Shown here: piece after piece, positions 9,238 to 18,650 of the stretch
How positions within the stretch are numbered: the stretch's first letter is position 1
How the letters are laid out: the number at the start of each line of letters is the position of its first letter
DNA from: Lelliottia sp. JS-SCA-14
GTDB taxonomy: Bacteria > Pseudomonadota > Gammaproteobacteria > Enterobacterales > Enterobacteriaceae
Reading direction: 5' to 3'
DNA length: 64,000 bases
Assembly (NCBI RefSeq): GCF_035593345.1
Contig: NZ_CP141606.1
Span: 4,526,001 to 4,590,000 of the forward strand
Program-made: the position numbers and the translations under genes
Notes under the pieces: model-generated
Told to the model about the DNA's origin: nothing
Databases searched by the model: none
The model's input: only the letters and a program-made list of their open reading frames with translations

Positions 9238-10338
9238 TTACTTAGCGTCGGTCGCTGAACCATCCGCATGCCAGGTGAAGACACCGAACTCAAAGCCCTT
9301 CAGATCGCCCTTCTCATCCCAGGACAACGGCCCCATCACAGTATCGACAGAGTTCGCTTTCAGCCAGGTGGCAATCTCAGCCGGATCGGCTGACTGGTTC
9401 AGGCCCGCCTGCAGAGATTGCAGTGCCGCGTAGGTGGTCCACACGAACGCGCCGCTTGGATCCTGTTTCTTGGCTTTGATCGCATCCACAATCGGTTTGT
9501 TCGCCGGAACCTGATCGTAGTTCTTCGGCTTGGTCACCAGCATCCCTTCCGCCGATTCGCCCGCGATGTTAGACAGGGAAACGTTCGCCACGCCTTCCGG
9601 GCCCATGAACTGGGTTTTCAGACCGGCCGCGCGCGCCTGGCGCAGGATCTGGCCCATTTCCGGGTGGTAGCCGCCGTAGTAAACGAAATCGATATTCTCT
9701 TTCTTCAGACGCGCCACCAGGGTAGAGAAGTCTTTCTCGCCGGCGGTGATCCCGTCAAAGAACACCACTTTAGCATTGGCTTTCTTCAGGCTATCCTGCA
9801 CGGAGCGCGCCAGGCCTTCGCCGTACTGCTGTTTGTCGTGAACAATCGCGATGCGCTGCGGTTTTACCTTCTCAAGAATGTATTTCGCTGCGGTTGGGCC
9901 CTGGTCAGAGTCCAGACCGGTGGTGCGCAGAATCAGTTTATAGCCGCGTGAGGTCAGCTCTGGCGCCGTCGCCGCCGGGGTGATCATCAGGATGCCTTCG
10001 TCTTCGTAGATATCAGACGCTGGCTGAGTGGAAGAGGAGCACAGGTGACCGATAACGTATTTGATCCCGTCGTTCACCACTTTGTTCGCCACCGCAACCG
10101 CTTGTTTCGGGTCACAGGCATCATCATATTTTACGATCTGCAGTTTTTCGCCTTTGATCCCGCCATTGGCATTAATGTCTGCAACCGCTTGTTCTGCGCC
10201 AGTAAATTCCTGGTCGCCGTATTGCGCTACCGGACCGGACATCGCACCGACAACAGCCACTTTGATATCCGCCTGAGCCATAGTGCTGAATGCCAACGCG
10301 ATACATCCTGCCAGTAACGCTTTACCCTTCATATTCAT
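9238..10338 (-). CDS. livJ: LivJ, Leu/Ile/Val periplasmic binding protein
   Basis: Broad-specificity branched-chain amino acid binding protein (LIV-BP) that shares the LivHMGF membrane complex with LivK. A signal peptide ([23 protein letters not shown]) precedes [20 protein letters not shown]. The conserved cysteines in DDACDPKQ and GHLCSSSTQ are present. The ATG at 10338 corresponds to the E. coli start ([11 protein letters not shown]) and gives 366 residues. [17 protein letters not shown] separates it from LivK. It is monocistronic, with a terminal REP cluster and the structured element downstream. Confidence 0.96.
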   Translation of the reverse strand: MNMKGKALLAGCIALAFSTMAQADIKVAVVGAMSGPVAQYGDQEFTGAEQAVADINANGGIKGEKLQIVKYDDACDPKQAVAVANKVVNDGIKYVIGHLCSSSTQPASDIYEDEGILMITPAATAPELTSRGYKLILRTTGLDSDQGPTAAKYILEKVKPQRIAIVHDKQQYGEGLARSVQDSLKKANAKVVFFDGITAGEKDFSTLVARLKKENIDFVYYGGYHPEMGQILRQARAAGLKTQFMGPEGVANVSLSNIAGESAEGMLVTKPKNYDQVPANKPIVDAIKAKKQDPSGAFVWTTYAALQSLQAGLNQSADPAEIATWLKANSVDTVMGPLSWDEKGDLKGFEFGVFTWHADGSATDAK

Positions 10339-10535
10339 CCTGAGATTCCCCATTATTATGGTTATTACGATTGTTGTGATGTTGTTGTGTAGCGCTTTAT
10401 TTCAATTATTGGTCTGCTGCTCGCGCTTTTTCAGCACACTCTGCTAAAACATACCCCATTTTTATGATTTTGGAATAGCTAATTTGAAATGTATATATGC
10501 TAAGCCCGGCGCAGATTTGCGACCGGGCCTTGGCT

Positions 10536-11801
10536 TTATCGAGTCAGCGACGCCGAGATGATATCCAGCGCTTTGCGGAACTGGGCTTCGGGGATGGTGA
10601 GCGGATAGAGGAAACGAATCACGTTGCCGTAGACACCGCAGCTGAGCAGCAGTAGCCCTTCGGCCAGCGCGCGTTCCTGCACCTGGCGGGTAAATTCCGG
10701 CGAGGGTTGCCCGGTCTCAGGATCGTTGAACTCTACCGCGACCATCGACCCCTGTGCGCGGATATCGGCGATAAACGGGCAGCTGGACTGGGCTTTGCTC
10801 AGCACCTCAACCAGATGATGACCCAGGTGTGACGCGCGGGTGCAGAGATCTTCTTCGTCGATCACCTCCAGCACCGCCAACGCCGCCGCAATCGCCAGCG
10901 GATTCCCGGCGTAGGTGCCGCCGAGCCCGCCCGGCGCGGGGGCGTCCATCACTTCGGCGCGGCCCGATACCGCCGAGAGCGGCATCCCGCCCGCCAGGCT
11001 TTTCGCCATGGTGATCAGATCCGGCTTCACGCAGTGATGCTCCATCGAGAACAGTTTCCCGGTACGGGCAAAGCCGGTCTGCACTTCGTCGGCGATGAGC
11101 AAAATACCGTGGGTGTCGCACAGGGCGCGCAGGCCCTGCATAAAATCAGGTGGGGCGACGTTAAAACCGCCCTCGCCCTGAACCGGTTCAAGGATGATGG
11201 CCGCCACCTGGTCCGGGGCGATATCGGCTTTAAAGATACGTTCGAGACTTTTCAGCGCGTCTTGAGAGCTCACGCCGTGCAACGTATTGGGATATTGCGC
11301 ATGATAGACCGAGCCGGGGAACGGGCCGAAGCCGAGTTTGTACGGCGCCACTTTGCCGGTCAGCGCCATGGTCATAAAGGTGCGCCCGTGGAAGGCGCCG
11401 CCGAAGGTAATAAGCCCCGGACGTTTGGTGTAAGCGCGGGCAATTTTGACTGCGTTTTCGACGGCTTCTGCGCCCGTCGAGAAGAAGGCCGTTTTGGCTG
11501 GTCCCTCAATCGGCACGCGAGCATTGATGCGCTCCGCGAGGGCGATATAGCCTTCGTACGGCACAATCTGGTACGCCGTGTGGGTAAACGACTGAAGCTG
11601 TTTTTCGATGGCGGCGATCACTTTGGGATGGCGATGGCCGGTGTTGAGCACCGCGATCCCGGCGGCGAAGTCGATCACCTCGTTGCCTTCCACATCCCAC
11701 AGCGTGGCGTTTTCCGCTTTATCGGCGTAGAAACCGCACATCACCCCGATGCCGCGCGGCGTGGCCTGCACACGCCGTTCATTTAACTCATTATTTTTCA
11801 C
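10536..11801 (-). CDS. puuE: 4-aminobutyrate (GABA) aminotransferase, PuuE-like
   Basis: Class III PLP-dependent aminotransferase, most like E. coli PuuE (putrescine-derived GABA to succinate semialdehyde) and less like GabT. Diagnostic stretches are GIGVMCGFYADKAENATL, FTHTAYQIVPYEGYIALAE and ILEPVQGEGGFNVAPPDF. The Schiff-base lysine is in the MAKSLAGG motif after ADEVQTGFARTGK. I start at GTG 11801 (VKNNELNERR), with AGGGGG 5 nt upstream, giving 421 residues like E. coli PuuE; the upstream ATG at 11825 lacks a ribosome-binding site. Its place between livJ and rpoH differs from E. coli K-12, where those two are adjacent and puuE sits in the puu cluster. Substrate specificity is inference. 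Confidence 0.8.
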   Translation of the reverse strand: MKNNELNERRVQATPRGIGVMCGFYADKAENATLWDVEGNEVIDFAAGIAVLNTGHRHPKVIAAIEKQLQSFTHTAYQIVPYEGYIALAERINARVPIEGPAKTAFFSTGAEAVENAVKIARAYTKRPGLITFGGAFHGRTFMTMALTGKVAPYKLGFGPFPGSVYHAQYPNTLHGVSSQDALKSLERIFKADIAPDQVAAIILEPVQGEGGFNVAPPDFMQGLRALCDTHGILLIADEVQTGFARTGKLFSMEHHCVKPDLITMAKSLAGGMPLSAVSGRAEVMDAPAPGGLGGTYAGNPLAIAAALAVLEVIDEEDLCTRASHLGHHLVEVLSKAQSSCPFIADIRAQGSMVAVEFNDPETGQPSPEFTRQVQERALAEGLLLLSCGVYGNVIRFLYPLTIPEAQFRKALDIISASLTR

Positions 11802-11907
11802 CCTGTCCCCCTGAGAGATTCGCATGCGTAGCGCATCTGTAAGTGTTTGCCAGGGGGGAAGAATTCGCCAGAGCGGGTGATGAAAAAAGCGAGGTTAGGT
11901 GCGTTTT

Positions 11908-12149
11908 GCCGGATGGCGGCTGCGCCTTATCCGGCCTACAGGTTTTGAGGAGTATAAAAAAACCAGTAGGCCCGATAAGCGAAGCGCCATCGGGCATCTG
12001 TACCCACACTTTGCCGGATGGCGGCGGAGCCTTATCCGGCCTACGGTTTTGTGGAGTATAAAAAAACAAGTAGGCCCGATAAGCGAAGCGCCATCGGGCA
12101 TCTGTACCCGCACTTTGCCGGATGGCGGCTGCGCCTTATCCGGCCTACG
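11908..12149. repeat. BIME-type REP array (tandem ~105-bp units)
   Basis: Five REP units alternate in orientation between the puuE-like gene and rpoH. GCCGGATGGCGGC-type forward units start at 11908, 12013 and 12117, a spacing of 105 then 104 bp. Between them lie reverse units GTAGGCCCGATAAGCG...CGGGC at about 11967 and 12070. The linkers are nearly identical (GAGTATAAAAAA and CATCTGTACCC), so the array grew by tandem duplication. BIMEs bind gyrase and IHF in E. coli; that is family knowledge, not shown here. Confidence 0.9.
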
Positions 12150-12160
12150 AGTTTGGGGAG

Positions 12161-12198
12161 TATAAAAAACAAAACCCCCAGATTTTCATCCAGGGGTT
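12161..12198 (-). terminator. rpoH intrinsic terminator
   Basis: On the minus strand AACCCCTGGAT and ATCTGGGGGTT pair around a GAAA tetraloop and run into TTGTTTTTT. This is a textbook Rho-independent terminator about 20 bp beyond the rpoH stop codon. Confidence 0.9.
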
Positions 12199-12218
12199 AT
12201 CGGGATACTTCGCGGAAA

Positions 12219-13076
12219 TTAGGCTTCGATAGCGGCGCGAAGTTTTTTCATGGCGTTCTTTTCAAGCTGACGCACACGCTCAGCGGAGACGCCGTAGCGG
12301 TCGGCCAGTTCCTGCAGCGTGGACTTGTTGTCTTCGTCCAGCCAGCGGGCGCGGATAATCGCCTGACTACGCTCGTCGAGACCTTCCATCGCGTGGGTGA
12401 GCTTATTCGCGGCCTGATCTTCCCAGTTATCCTCTTCGATGCCGTCGGCAAAGTTAGAGGTTTTATCCTGCAGATACAGAACCGGTGCCATCGGCTGGCT
12501 ATCCTGCGCATCGTCGTCAGAAGACATATCAAATGTCATATCCTGAGCGGCCATACGGGATTCCATCTCACGCACGTCTTTGCTGGATACACCCAGCTCA
12601 CGCGCCACCATTTCGACTTCATCCTGGTTGAACCAGCCCAGACGCTGCTTGGCTTTACGCAGGTTGAAGAACAGTTTGCGCTGTGCTTTGGTCGTGGCGA
12701 CTTTCACAATACGCCAGTTACGCAGGACGTATTCGTGAATTTCAGCTTTGATCCAATGAACGGCGAAGGAGACCAGTCGCACACCCACTTCCGGGTTGAA
12801 GCGACGTACAGCCTTCATCAGACCGATGTTGCCTTCCTGAATCAAGTCCGCCTGCGGCAGGCCGTAGCCCGAGTAATTACGAGCAACGTGAACAACAAAG
12901 CGCAGGTGAGACAGGATCAGCGTCTTAGCTGCTTCCAGATCGCCCTGGTAATGCAGCTTTTCAGCAAGCTCCTTTTCTTCCTCAGCCGTCAACATCGGCC
13001 AGGTGTTCGCAGCCCGGATATAAGATTCCAGGTTACCAACAGGGGCTAAAGCTAAAGTTTGCATTTCTTTGGTCAT
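12219..13076 (-). CDS. rpoH: RpoH, heat-shock sigma factor sigma-32
   Basis: Alternative sigma factor that directs RNA polymerase to heat-shock promoters. Region 2 ([39 protein letters not shown]), the RpoH box with [18 protein letters not shown] near residues 130-150, and the region 4.2 helix-turn-helix [20 protein letters not shown] are all present. The 285 residues are one more than E. coli, from an extra residue in the [10 protein letters not shown] acidic linker. The upstream region carries a sigma-E promoter and DnaA boxes. It is transcribed separately from ftsYEX. Confidence 0.98.
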   Translation of the reverse strand: MTKEMQTLALAPVGNLESYIRAANTWPMLTAEEEKELAEKLHYQGDLEAAKTLILSHLRFVVHVARNYSGYGLPQADLIQEGNIGLMKAVRRFNPEVGVRLVSFAVHWIKAEIHEYVLRNWRIVKVATTKAQRKLFFNLRKAKQRLGWFNQDEVEMVARELGVSSKDVREMESRMAAQDMTFDMSSDDDAQDSQPMAPVLYLQDKTSNFADGIEEDNWEDQAANKLTHAMEGLDERSQAIIRARWLDEDNKSTLQELADRYGVSAERVRQLEKNAMKKLRAAIEA

Positions 13077-13176
13077 TCATTCCTCTCAATTTAGTGTCTT
13101 CTGGCGGTGGTTTGTCCCCATCAGGCAACAAGCATGCCAAAGCATTTGAGCAGTGAGACTAACATTCACATTTTTA

Positions 13177-13204
13177 TCAGACCGTGATTTTATCCACAAG
13201 TTCC
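13177..13204 (-). promoter_or_regulatory. Sigma-E-dependent rpoH promoter (P3-like)
   Basis: Read on the minus strand, GGAACTT (-35, 13198-13204) and TCTGA (-10, 13177-13181) flank GTGGATAAAATCACGG. This matches the E. coli rpoH P3 promoter essentially base for base from memory. It allows rpoH transcription at extreme temperature and envelope stress. Confidence 0.88.
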
Positions 13205-13222
13205 ATGTAATGCTGTGAATAA
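13190..13222. promoter_or_regulatory. Two DnaA boxes in the rpoH promoter region
   Basis: TTATCCACA at 13190-13198 overlaps the sigma-E promoter spacer, and TGTGAATAA at 13214-13222 is the reverse complement of TTATTCACA. Both fit TTATNCACA. DnaA repression of rpoH P3/P4 is known in E. coli; function here is inferred. Confidence 0.75.
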
Positions 13223-13277
13223 ATTACGCACAAATTGTGACATGGACTACTGATTGCGGGGGAGAGTCAACAGGGAC

Positions 13278-13316
13278 TCTTTCCCTGCAGCGTGAAGTAC
13301 TCAGTGCAGGGAAAGA
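13278..13316. other. Inverted repeat between ftsX and rpoH
   Basis: TCTTTCCCTGCA (13278-13289) and TGCAGGGAAAGA (13305-13316) are perfect 12-bp arms around a 15-nt loop, 17 bp beyond the ftsX stop. No T-run follows in the ftsX direction. It may end ftsYEX transcripts with Rho or act on the distal rpoH promoters. Confidence 0.55.
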
Positions 13317-13332
13317 TTATACCAGAGATTTT

Positions 13333-14388
13333 TTACTGCGGGGTAAAGTGACGTAAATGTTGTACCGTCGCAAGCCAGGCGGCAACCCAGCCGATCATCG
13401 AGCAGACCAGCAGGAGCAACAGGCACTCATCGAAGCCTAACCCACTGATATCAAACTTAGTTCCGAAAACCTGTGCCACTTCAGTGACGGCAGACGAGAG
13501 CCGCATCACCAAAATTTCTGACAAAATCAGTGAAAGAAATGCGCCGGAAAAACCGAGCAATGCGCCGCCGTAGAGGAACGGTCGCAGGATGAATCCATCC
13601 GTCGCACCAATCAGCTTCTGTACGTTAATGCTGTCGCGACGGGCGAAGATACTCAGACGCACGCTGTTACCGATGACGAGGAAGACCGCCGCCACCATCA
13701 GCACGCCGATCATCGCCGCTACGCGCCCTACCAGCCCGGTCAGGGAGGCGAGACGAGCAAACCAGCTGTCGTCCATGCGCACTTCATCAATCCCGTTGAT
13801 GCGGGTGATGCGGTCGCGCAGGGTGTTAAGCGAATCGGTGCCCTGGAAATCCAGCTTCGGGATCACCACCGCCACGGCGGGCAGCGGGTTCTCTTCGAGC
13901 ATATCCAGCGCGCCGCCAAACCCGGACCAGTTTCTGAACTCGCCCAGCGCTTCATCGCGCGAGAGGTAGTTCACCTTCTCAACGCCCTGCTCCGACTGGA
14001 GTTGCCCCACCACCTGCGCGGCGGCGTTATCATCCAGCGCTTTATCCAGATACACCGTAATCTGCGGTGACGGATAGTATTGCGAGGCCGCCTGGTTGAC
14101 GTTCTTGTAGACCATGTAGCAGACACTCGGCAGCGTCAGGGAAATGGCGATCACCATCACCGTCAGGAACGTCGCCAGCGGTTTGCTTTTCAGGTCCTGC
14201 ACCGCGCCGTGGAAGGCGTAGCGCACCTGTTCGTTAAAAACATTAGTCTTACGTGAGTTCGGTTTTGGCGCCGCTTTGGCGCGCTTTGGCGCATTGCGGT
14301 TGCCATCCCCGCCGCCCTGCGGCTTGCGGAAACGGTCGAATCGGTTTCCGAACTGCCGAATCTGGTTGATTGCGTCGCGCTTATTCAC
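13333..14388 (-). CDS. ftsX: FtsX, cell-division ABC transporter-like membrane protein
   Basis: Integral membrane partner of FtsE. In the divisome FtsEX activates periplasmic amidases through EnvC and promotes septal peptidoglycan splitting. It has 351 residues (E. coli 352). A basic cytoplasmic N-terminus (about 1-70) leads to a first membrane segment [20 protein letters not shown], a periplasmic loop that contacts EnvC (about 100-215), then three more membrane segments near the C-terminus. It overlaps ftsE by 8 bp. Confidence 0.97.
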   Translation of the reverse strand: MNKRDAINQIRQFGNRFDRFRKPQGGGDGNRNAPKRAKAAPKPNSRKTNVFNEQVRYAFHGAVQDLKSKPLATFLTVMVIAISLTLPSVCYMVYKNVNQAASQYYPSPQITVYLDKALDDNAAAQVVGQLQSEQGVEKVNYLSRDEALGEFRNWSGFGGALDMLEENPLPAVAVVIPKLDFQGTDSLNTLRDRITRINGIDEVRMDDSWFARLASLTGLVGRVAAMIGVLMVAAVFLVIGNSVRLSIFARRDSINVQKLIGATDGFILRPFLYGGALLGFSGAFLSLILSEILVMRLSSAVTEVAQVFGTKFDISGLGFDECLLLLLVCSMIGWVAAWLATVQHLRHFTPQ

Positions 14389-15046
14389 CGTGGCCTCCGT
14401 GCAAATGACCGTCGCTCAGGGTCAGCATGCGGTACGAACGACGGGAGATAAGCCCGATGTCGTGCGTCGCCATCAGGACTGTCACCCCCACGCGGTTAAA
14501 TTCCTCAAACAGACGCAGGATCCCTTCCGACAGCGCATCGTCCAGGTTACCGGTCGGTTCATCCGCCAGCAGAACGGCGGGTTTGTTCACCACCGCGCGA
14601 GCAATGCCCACGCGCTGCTGTTCACCGCCGGAGAGCTGGATCGGGAAGTTCTTCGCTTTGTCCAGCAGGCCAACTTTGTCCAGCGCCGCGGAAACGCGAC
14701 GGCGGATATCATCATAGCTGGCACCCGCAATGATCAGCGGGATCGCCACGTTATCGAAGACGGTGCGATCCATCAGCAGGTGGTGATCCTGGAAAATCAT
14801 GCCGATCTGGCGACGCAGGAACGGCACCTCACGGTTTTTCAGGCGGCTGATATCGTGGCCGCCAAAAAAGATGTTCCCGGCACTTGGCCGCTCGATCCCA
14901 CAGATAAGCTTGAGCAGGGTACTTTTCCCCGCGCCGGAGTGGCCGGTCAGGAATGCCATCTCGCCTGGCTGCAGGTGGAATGTGACCCCCTGCAACGCTT
15001 GTCTCCCACCGAGATAGGCCTTGCTGACGTGTTCAAAGCGAATCAT
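14381..15046 (-). CDS. ftsE: FtsE, cell-division ATPase
   Basis: ABC-type ATPase that drives FtsX conformational change at the division site. Walker [10 protein letters not shown], signature LSGGEQQRV and Walker [12 protein letters not shown] are intact. The 221 residues are close to the E. coli 222. The start lies 2 bp beyond the ftsY stop and the end overlaps ftsX, so ftsY-ftsE-ftsX form one operon. Confidence 0.97.
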   Translation of the reverse strand: MIRFEHVSKAYLGGRQALQGVTFHLQPGEMAFLTGHSGAGKSTLLKLICGIERPSAGNIFFGGHDISRLKNREVPFLRRQIGMIFQDHHLLMDRTVFDNVAIPLIIAGASYDDIRRRVSAALDKVGLLDKAKNFPIQLSGGEQQRVGIARAVVNKPAVLLADEPTGNLDDALSEGILRLFEEFNRVGVTVLMATHDIGLISRRSYRMLTLSDGHLHGGHGE

Positions 15047-15048
15047 TG

Positions 15049-16455
15049 TTAGTCCTCTCGGGCAAATAGTGCCTCAATAAAGTCGTCCGATTTAAACGGA
15101 CGCAAATCCTCGATACGTTCGCCGACACCGATATAGCGGATTGGGATGCCGAACTGATCCGCCACGGAGAAGATCACTCCACCCTTGGCGGTGCCGTCCA
15201 GTTTGGTCAGCGTAATCCCGGTCAGCCCCACCGCCTCATCGAACAGCTTCGCCTGGCTGATGGCGTTCTGTCCGGTGCTGGCGTCGATGGTCAGCATAAT
15301 CTCATGCGGCGCGTCTTCGTCCAGCTTCTTCATGACGCGAACGATTTTCTTCAGCTCTTCCATCAGGTGCGATTTATTCTGCAAACGCCCTGCGGTATCG
15401 GCAATCAGCACGTCGATGTTTCGCGCCTTCGCGGCCTGAATGGCATCGAAGATCACGGACGCGGAATCCGCGCCGGTGTGCTGGGCAATCACCGGAATGT
15501 TGTTGCGCTGACCCCAGACCTGCAACTGCTCAACGGCGGCCGCACGGAAGGTGTCCCCCGCCGCCAGCATCACCGATTTGCCCTGCTGCTCGAACTGACG
15601 CGCCAGCTTACCGATGGTGGTGGTTTTACCCACGCCGTTGACGCCGACCATCAGAATAACAAATGGCGTTTTGCCTTCAATATTAAGCGGTTCATCAACT
15701 TTTGCGAGAATTTCGCCCATCTCGTCTTTCAGCAGGCCGTACAGCGCCTCGGCGTCGCGCAGCTGTTTGCGGCTCGCGCTTTCGGTCAGCTTAGCGATAA
15801 TTTTACGCGTGGTTTCCACGCCGACGTCCGCAATCAGAAGCTGTTCTTCCAGCTCTTCAAACAGATCATCGTCGATTTTTTTGCCGCGGAACAGACTGAT
15901 AAATCCGGAACCGAGGTTTTCTTTGGTTCTGACCAGGCTGCGTTTCAGGCGCGCGAAGAAACCTTCTTTGGTCGGTTTTTCCTGCTCCTGAACAATCTCT
16001 TCTGCCGGAGCCTCTTCTTCCGGCTCTTCGACCGGAACGACGATCACCGCGTCTTCGGCAGCCTCTGCGGCCAGCGCCTGAGCTTCGAGCTCTTCGTCGG
16101 TGATTTCGGGTTCGTTTTCCGCTTCTTCTTCGACGGCTTCCACGATTTCGACGGTTTCAGCTTCCGCCTGCCACTCTTCTGGCGCGATCGCTTCGGCTTT
16201 TACCTCAACCGGCTGCGGTTTCTCGCTTTCCTGAACCTGTTCGGTGACTTCCACCACCTCTTCAGCAAAAGCTTCGGTCTCTTCTTTGCTGTGCGCGCGC
16301 GCTTCCGCTTCAACTACCGCGGCGGTTTCGACAGGGGTTTCAGGCTGCGACTGTTCTTCAACTGTCTGCTGCTCTTCGATTTTTTGTTCTGTGTCTTGCT
16401 CTTTTTCGCCGAAGCCCAGCCAGGAAAAGAAGCCACGTTTTTTTTGTTTTGCCAT
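15049..16455 (-). CDS. ftsY: FtsY, signal recognition particle receptor
   Basis: SRP receptor GTPase that docks ribosome-nascent chain-SRP complexes at the inner membrane. The ATG at 16455 gives MAKQKKRGFFSWLGFG, the conserved lipid-binding N-terminus, and 468 residues; the open frame extends 22 codons upstream but without homology. An acidic, Glu/Ala/Val-rich A domain spans about 15-180. The NG domain follows, with G1 GVNGVGKTT at about 271, then DTAGRL and TKLDGTAKGG. The A domain is shorter than in E. coli (497 residues in total). First gene of ftsYEX. Confidence 0.97.
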   Translation of the reverse strand: MAKQKKRGFFSWLGFGEKEQDTEQKIEEQQTVEEQSQPETPVETAAVVEAEARAHSKEETEAFAEEVVEVTEQVQESEKPQPVEVKAEAIAPEEWQAEAETVEIVEAVEEEAENEPEITDEELEAQALAAEAAEDAVIVVPVEEPEEEAPAEEIVQEQEKPTKEGFFARLKRSLVRTKENLGSGFISLFRGKKIDDDLFEELEEQLLIADVGVETTRKIIAKLTESASRKQLRDAEALYGLLKDEMGEILAKVDEPLNIEGKTPFVILMVGVNGVGKTTTIGKLARQFEQQGKSVMLAAGDTFRAAAVEQLQVWGQRNNIPVIAQHTGADSASVIFDAIQAAKARNIDVLIADTAGRLQNKSHLMEELKKIVRVMKKLDEDAPHEIMLTIDASTGQNAISQAKLFDEAVGLTGITLTKLDGTAKGGVIFSVADQFGIPIRYIGVGERIEDLRPFKSDDFIEALFARED

Positions 16456-16582
16456 CTGCGACGACACTCCTCGCGGTGCTATATACATGGAAGCTATAAA
16501 AATGATGAAATAGTCTAACACTTTACCTAATTAACATCACCGCCTGGAATCGCAGGCCAATTGTTAGCAGAGCTTTCCTGAA

Positions 16583-17182
16583 ATGAAGAAAACGAACCGC
16601 CCGGCCGGACAAATTCGCATTATCGGCGGCCAGTGGCGAGGCCGCAAACTGCCCGTCCCCGACAGCCCTGGGCTGCGCCCGACCACCGATCGCGTCCGGG
16701 AGACGCTGTTTAACTGGCTGGCGCCGTCGATGGTTGACTCGCGCTGCCTCGACTGTTTTGCCGGAAGCGGCGCTCTGGGCCTCGAAGCGCTGTCGCGTTA
16801 CGCCGCGAGCGCCACCCTGCTGGAGATGGATCGCAGCGTTTCCCAGCAGCTACAGCAAAATCTCACTACCCTGAAAGCGATCAATGCCAAAGTGGTGAAC
16901 ACCAACGCGCTGGCGTTTCTGGCGCAAAAAGGCACGCCGCACGACGTGGTGTTTATCGATCCGCCGTTCCGCAAAGGGCTGTTGGAAGAGACGTTAACGC
17001 TGCTGGAGAACAACGGCTGGCTGGCGGATGACGCGCTTATCTACGTCGAGAGTGAAGTGGAAAATGGCTTACCGCCGGTTCCCGTTCACTGGGATCTGCA
17101 CCGCGAACAGGTCGCAGGCCAGGTCGCTTATCGTTTGTATCACCGTGAAGTACGAGGAGAGCCTGATGCCAGTACTGATTAA
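16583..17182 (+). CDS. rsmD: RsmD, 16S rRNA m2G966 methyltransferase
   Basis: Methylates the N2 of G966 in 16S rRNA in assembled 30S particles, using S-adenosylmethionine. Visible features are the SAM-binding CLDCFAGSGALGLEALSR and the catalytic motif IV DPPF (N/D-PP-Y/F). The 199 residues are one more than E. coli. It is divergent from ftsY and overlaps the next gene, yhhL, by 17 bp. Confidence 0.96.
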   Translation: MKKTNRPAGQIRIIGGQWRGRKLPVPDSPGLRPTTDRVRETLFNWLAPSMVDSRCLDCFAGSGALGLEALSRYAASATLLEMDRSVSQQLQQNLTTLKAINAKVVNTNALAFLAQKGTPHDVVFIDPPFRKGLLEETLTLLENNGWLADDALIYVESEVENGLPPVPVHWDLHREQVAGQVAYRLYHREVRGEPDASTD

Positions 17183-17447
17183 TTTTGGCCGTTTACTGAT
17201 GCTGGGCGTCTGGGCATTTCTGATCCTGAACCTGGTTCATCCTTTCCCACGCCCGATGAATATTTTCGTCAACGTGGCACTGATTTTCACCGCCTTTATG
17301 CACGCCCTGCAGATGGTGATGCTGAAAAACGGCCTGCCGAAAGACGGACCGCCGATGACCGGCTGGCAGCAGCTGCGCGTCTTTATTTTTGGCGTGTTTG
17401 AGCTGCTGGTGTGGATGAAGAAGTTTAAGGCGCAGGCGAAGAAGTAA
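17166..17447 (+). CDS. yhhL: YhhL, DUF1145 inner-membrane protein
   Basis: Small membrane protein of unknown function with three likely hydrophobic segments (FGRLLMLGVWAFLILNLV, MNIFVNVALIFTAFMHALQM, VFIFGVFELLVW) and a basic C-terminus. I start it at ATG 17166 (MPVLINFGRLL), inside the end of rsmD and preceded by GAGGAG. This gives 93 residues, close to E. coli YhhL; the longer frame from 17028 lies wholly within rsmD. Confidence 0.88.
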   Translation: MPVLINFGRLLMLGVWAFLILNLVHPFPRPMNIFVNVALIFTAFMHALQMVMLKNGLPKDGPPMTGWQQLRVFIFGVFELLVWMKKFKAQAKK

Positions 17448-17460
17448 GGTGCGTTTTGTT

Positions 17461-17529
17461 GCCCGGTGGCGCTGCGCTTACCGGGCCTACGAGCCCTGTA
17501 GGCCGGTGCAAGCGCAGCGCCGCCCGGCA
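17461..17529. repeat. Pair of opposed REP units between yhhL and yhhM
   Basis: GCCCGGTGGCGCTGCGCTTA...GGGCCTAC and GTAGGCCGGTGCAAGCGCAG...GCCCGGC face each other between two convergent genes, forming a likely bidirectional 3'-end structure. Confidence 0.85.
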
Positions 17530-17531
17530 AA

Positions 17532-17891
17532 TCACGGCTCCGCCGTAAACCCCTCAAACCGCGATCCCTTATAACTCAACACACCCCGGTCCCCGACCGT
17601 CAGCTGATGGTACTGCTTCTCGTCGAGACGAAACGTCATTTCCAGCCCGCCGCTCTGCGGTTTAAAACTTGCCTCGAAGCGCATCTGCGTTCCCGCTGGC
17701 GTCACCTGCTGCTGACGTGAGCGGCGCTCATTGAGCGCTTTCTCGCATTTATTACTCACCACCACGCGTTTTTGCAGCAGCGGCGCGGCGTCGTTATCGG
17801 CCTTTTCACGGCGCTGCTGCACAAAGCGGAACGAGGCGGCGATGACGATAATCGCCACCACGATCACGAAGAAAAGTGGCATTTTGCTCAT
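17532..17891 (-). CDS. yhhM: YhhM, DUF2500 membrane-anchored protein
   Basis: Conserved enterobacterial protein of unknown function, 119 residues as in E. coli. One N-terminal membrane segment (LFFVIVVAIIVIAASF) is followed by a soluble domain containing VVVSNKCEKALNERRSRQQQ and SYKGSRFEGF. It faces yhhL convergently, with a REP pair between them. Confidence 0.92.
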   Translation of the reverse strand: MSKMPLFFVIVVAIIVIAASFRFVQQRREKADNDAAPLLQKRVVVSNKCEKALNERRSRQQQVTPAGTQMRFEASFKPQSGGLEMTFRLDEKQYHQLTVGDRGVLSYKGSRFEGFTAEP

Positions 17892-18017
17892 TGTTGAATC
17901 CCATCAGATTTTGCGGAAATCAGGATACCCCGCCTTATCCGCCATTGCCAAACGCCTGCCCGCGTCACTACACTGAATCAGAGTGTTATTCAAAAATAAC
18001 AGATACAGGGAGTTAAT

Positions 18018-18644
18018 ATGCTTTGGTCATTTATCGCTGTCTGTTTTTCCGCATGGCTTTATGTCGATGCGTCGTATCGCGGCCCTGCGTGGCAGCGCTG
18101 GCTGTTTAAACCGGTGACGCTGCTGCTCCTGCTGCTCCTCGGCTGGCAGGCACCGATGTTCAACGCCGTCTGCTATCTGGTGCTCGCGGGTCTGTGCGCC
18201 TCGTTGATTGGTGACGCGCTCACGCTACTGCCACGCCAGCGCCTGCTGTATGCCATCGGGGCGTTTTTCCTCTCGCATCTGCTCTACACCATCTACTTCG
18301 CAAGCCAGATGACCCTCTCCTTCTTCTGGCCGTTACCGCTGATTTTACTGGTGATGGGCGCGTTGCTGGTGGCGGTGATCTGGACGCGACTGGAAGAGAT
18401 GCGCTGGCCGGTCTGTACCTTTATCGCCATGACGCTGGTGATGGTTTGGCTGGCGGGTGAGCTGTGGTTCTTCCGCCCAACGTCGCCTGCGATGTCGGCG
18501 TTCTTCGGTGCTGCGCTGCTGCTGATTGGCAACATCGTCTGGCTCGGGAGTCACTACCGTCGTCGCTTCCGCGCGGATAACGCCATCGCCTCCGCCTGCT
18601 ACTTTGCCGGGCATTTCCTGATTGTGCGTTCGCTGTATATTTAA
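18018..18644 (+). CDS. yhhN: YhhN, TMEM86/lysoplasmalogenase-family membrane protein
   Basis: Polytopic membrane protein of 208 residues, as in E. coli. The YhhN/TMEM86 family includes animal lysoplasmalogenases, but the bacterial role is not settled. About seven hydrophobic segments are visible, with conserved [11 protein letters not shown] near residue 60 and the C-terminal [13 protein letters not shown]. It directly precedes the zntA promoter. Confidence 0.9.
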   Translation: MLWSFIAVCFSAWLYVDASYRGPAWQRWLFKPVTLLLLLLLGWQAPMFNAVCYLVLAGLCASLIGDALTLLPRQRLLYAIGAFFLSHLLYTIYFASQMTLSFFWPLPLILLVMGALLVAVIWTRLEEMRWPVCTFIAMTLVMVWLAGELWFFRPTSPAMSAFFGAALLLIGNIVWLGSHYRRRFRADNAIASACYFAGHFLIVRSLYI

Positions 18645-18650
18645 TAGTGC

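Noticed and set aside
11908..12149. Regular ~105-bp repeats considered as a CRISPR array
   Set aside because: The repeated units are REP palindromes and the linkers are nearly identical instead of unique spacers. The period is far longer than CRISPR and no cas genes are present.
12018..13049. 343-codon plus-strand frame through the REP array and opposite rpoH
   Set aside because: Most of it is antisense to rpoH and the rest is repeat DNA; no domain or start signal supports it.
15304..16518. 404-codon open frame on the strand opposite ftsY
   Set aside because: It is the antisense of the ftsY A and NG domains. Its Phe/Arg/Leu-rich translation mirrors the Glu/Ala codons of FtsY, and it has no recognisable domain or ribosome-binding site.
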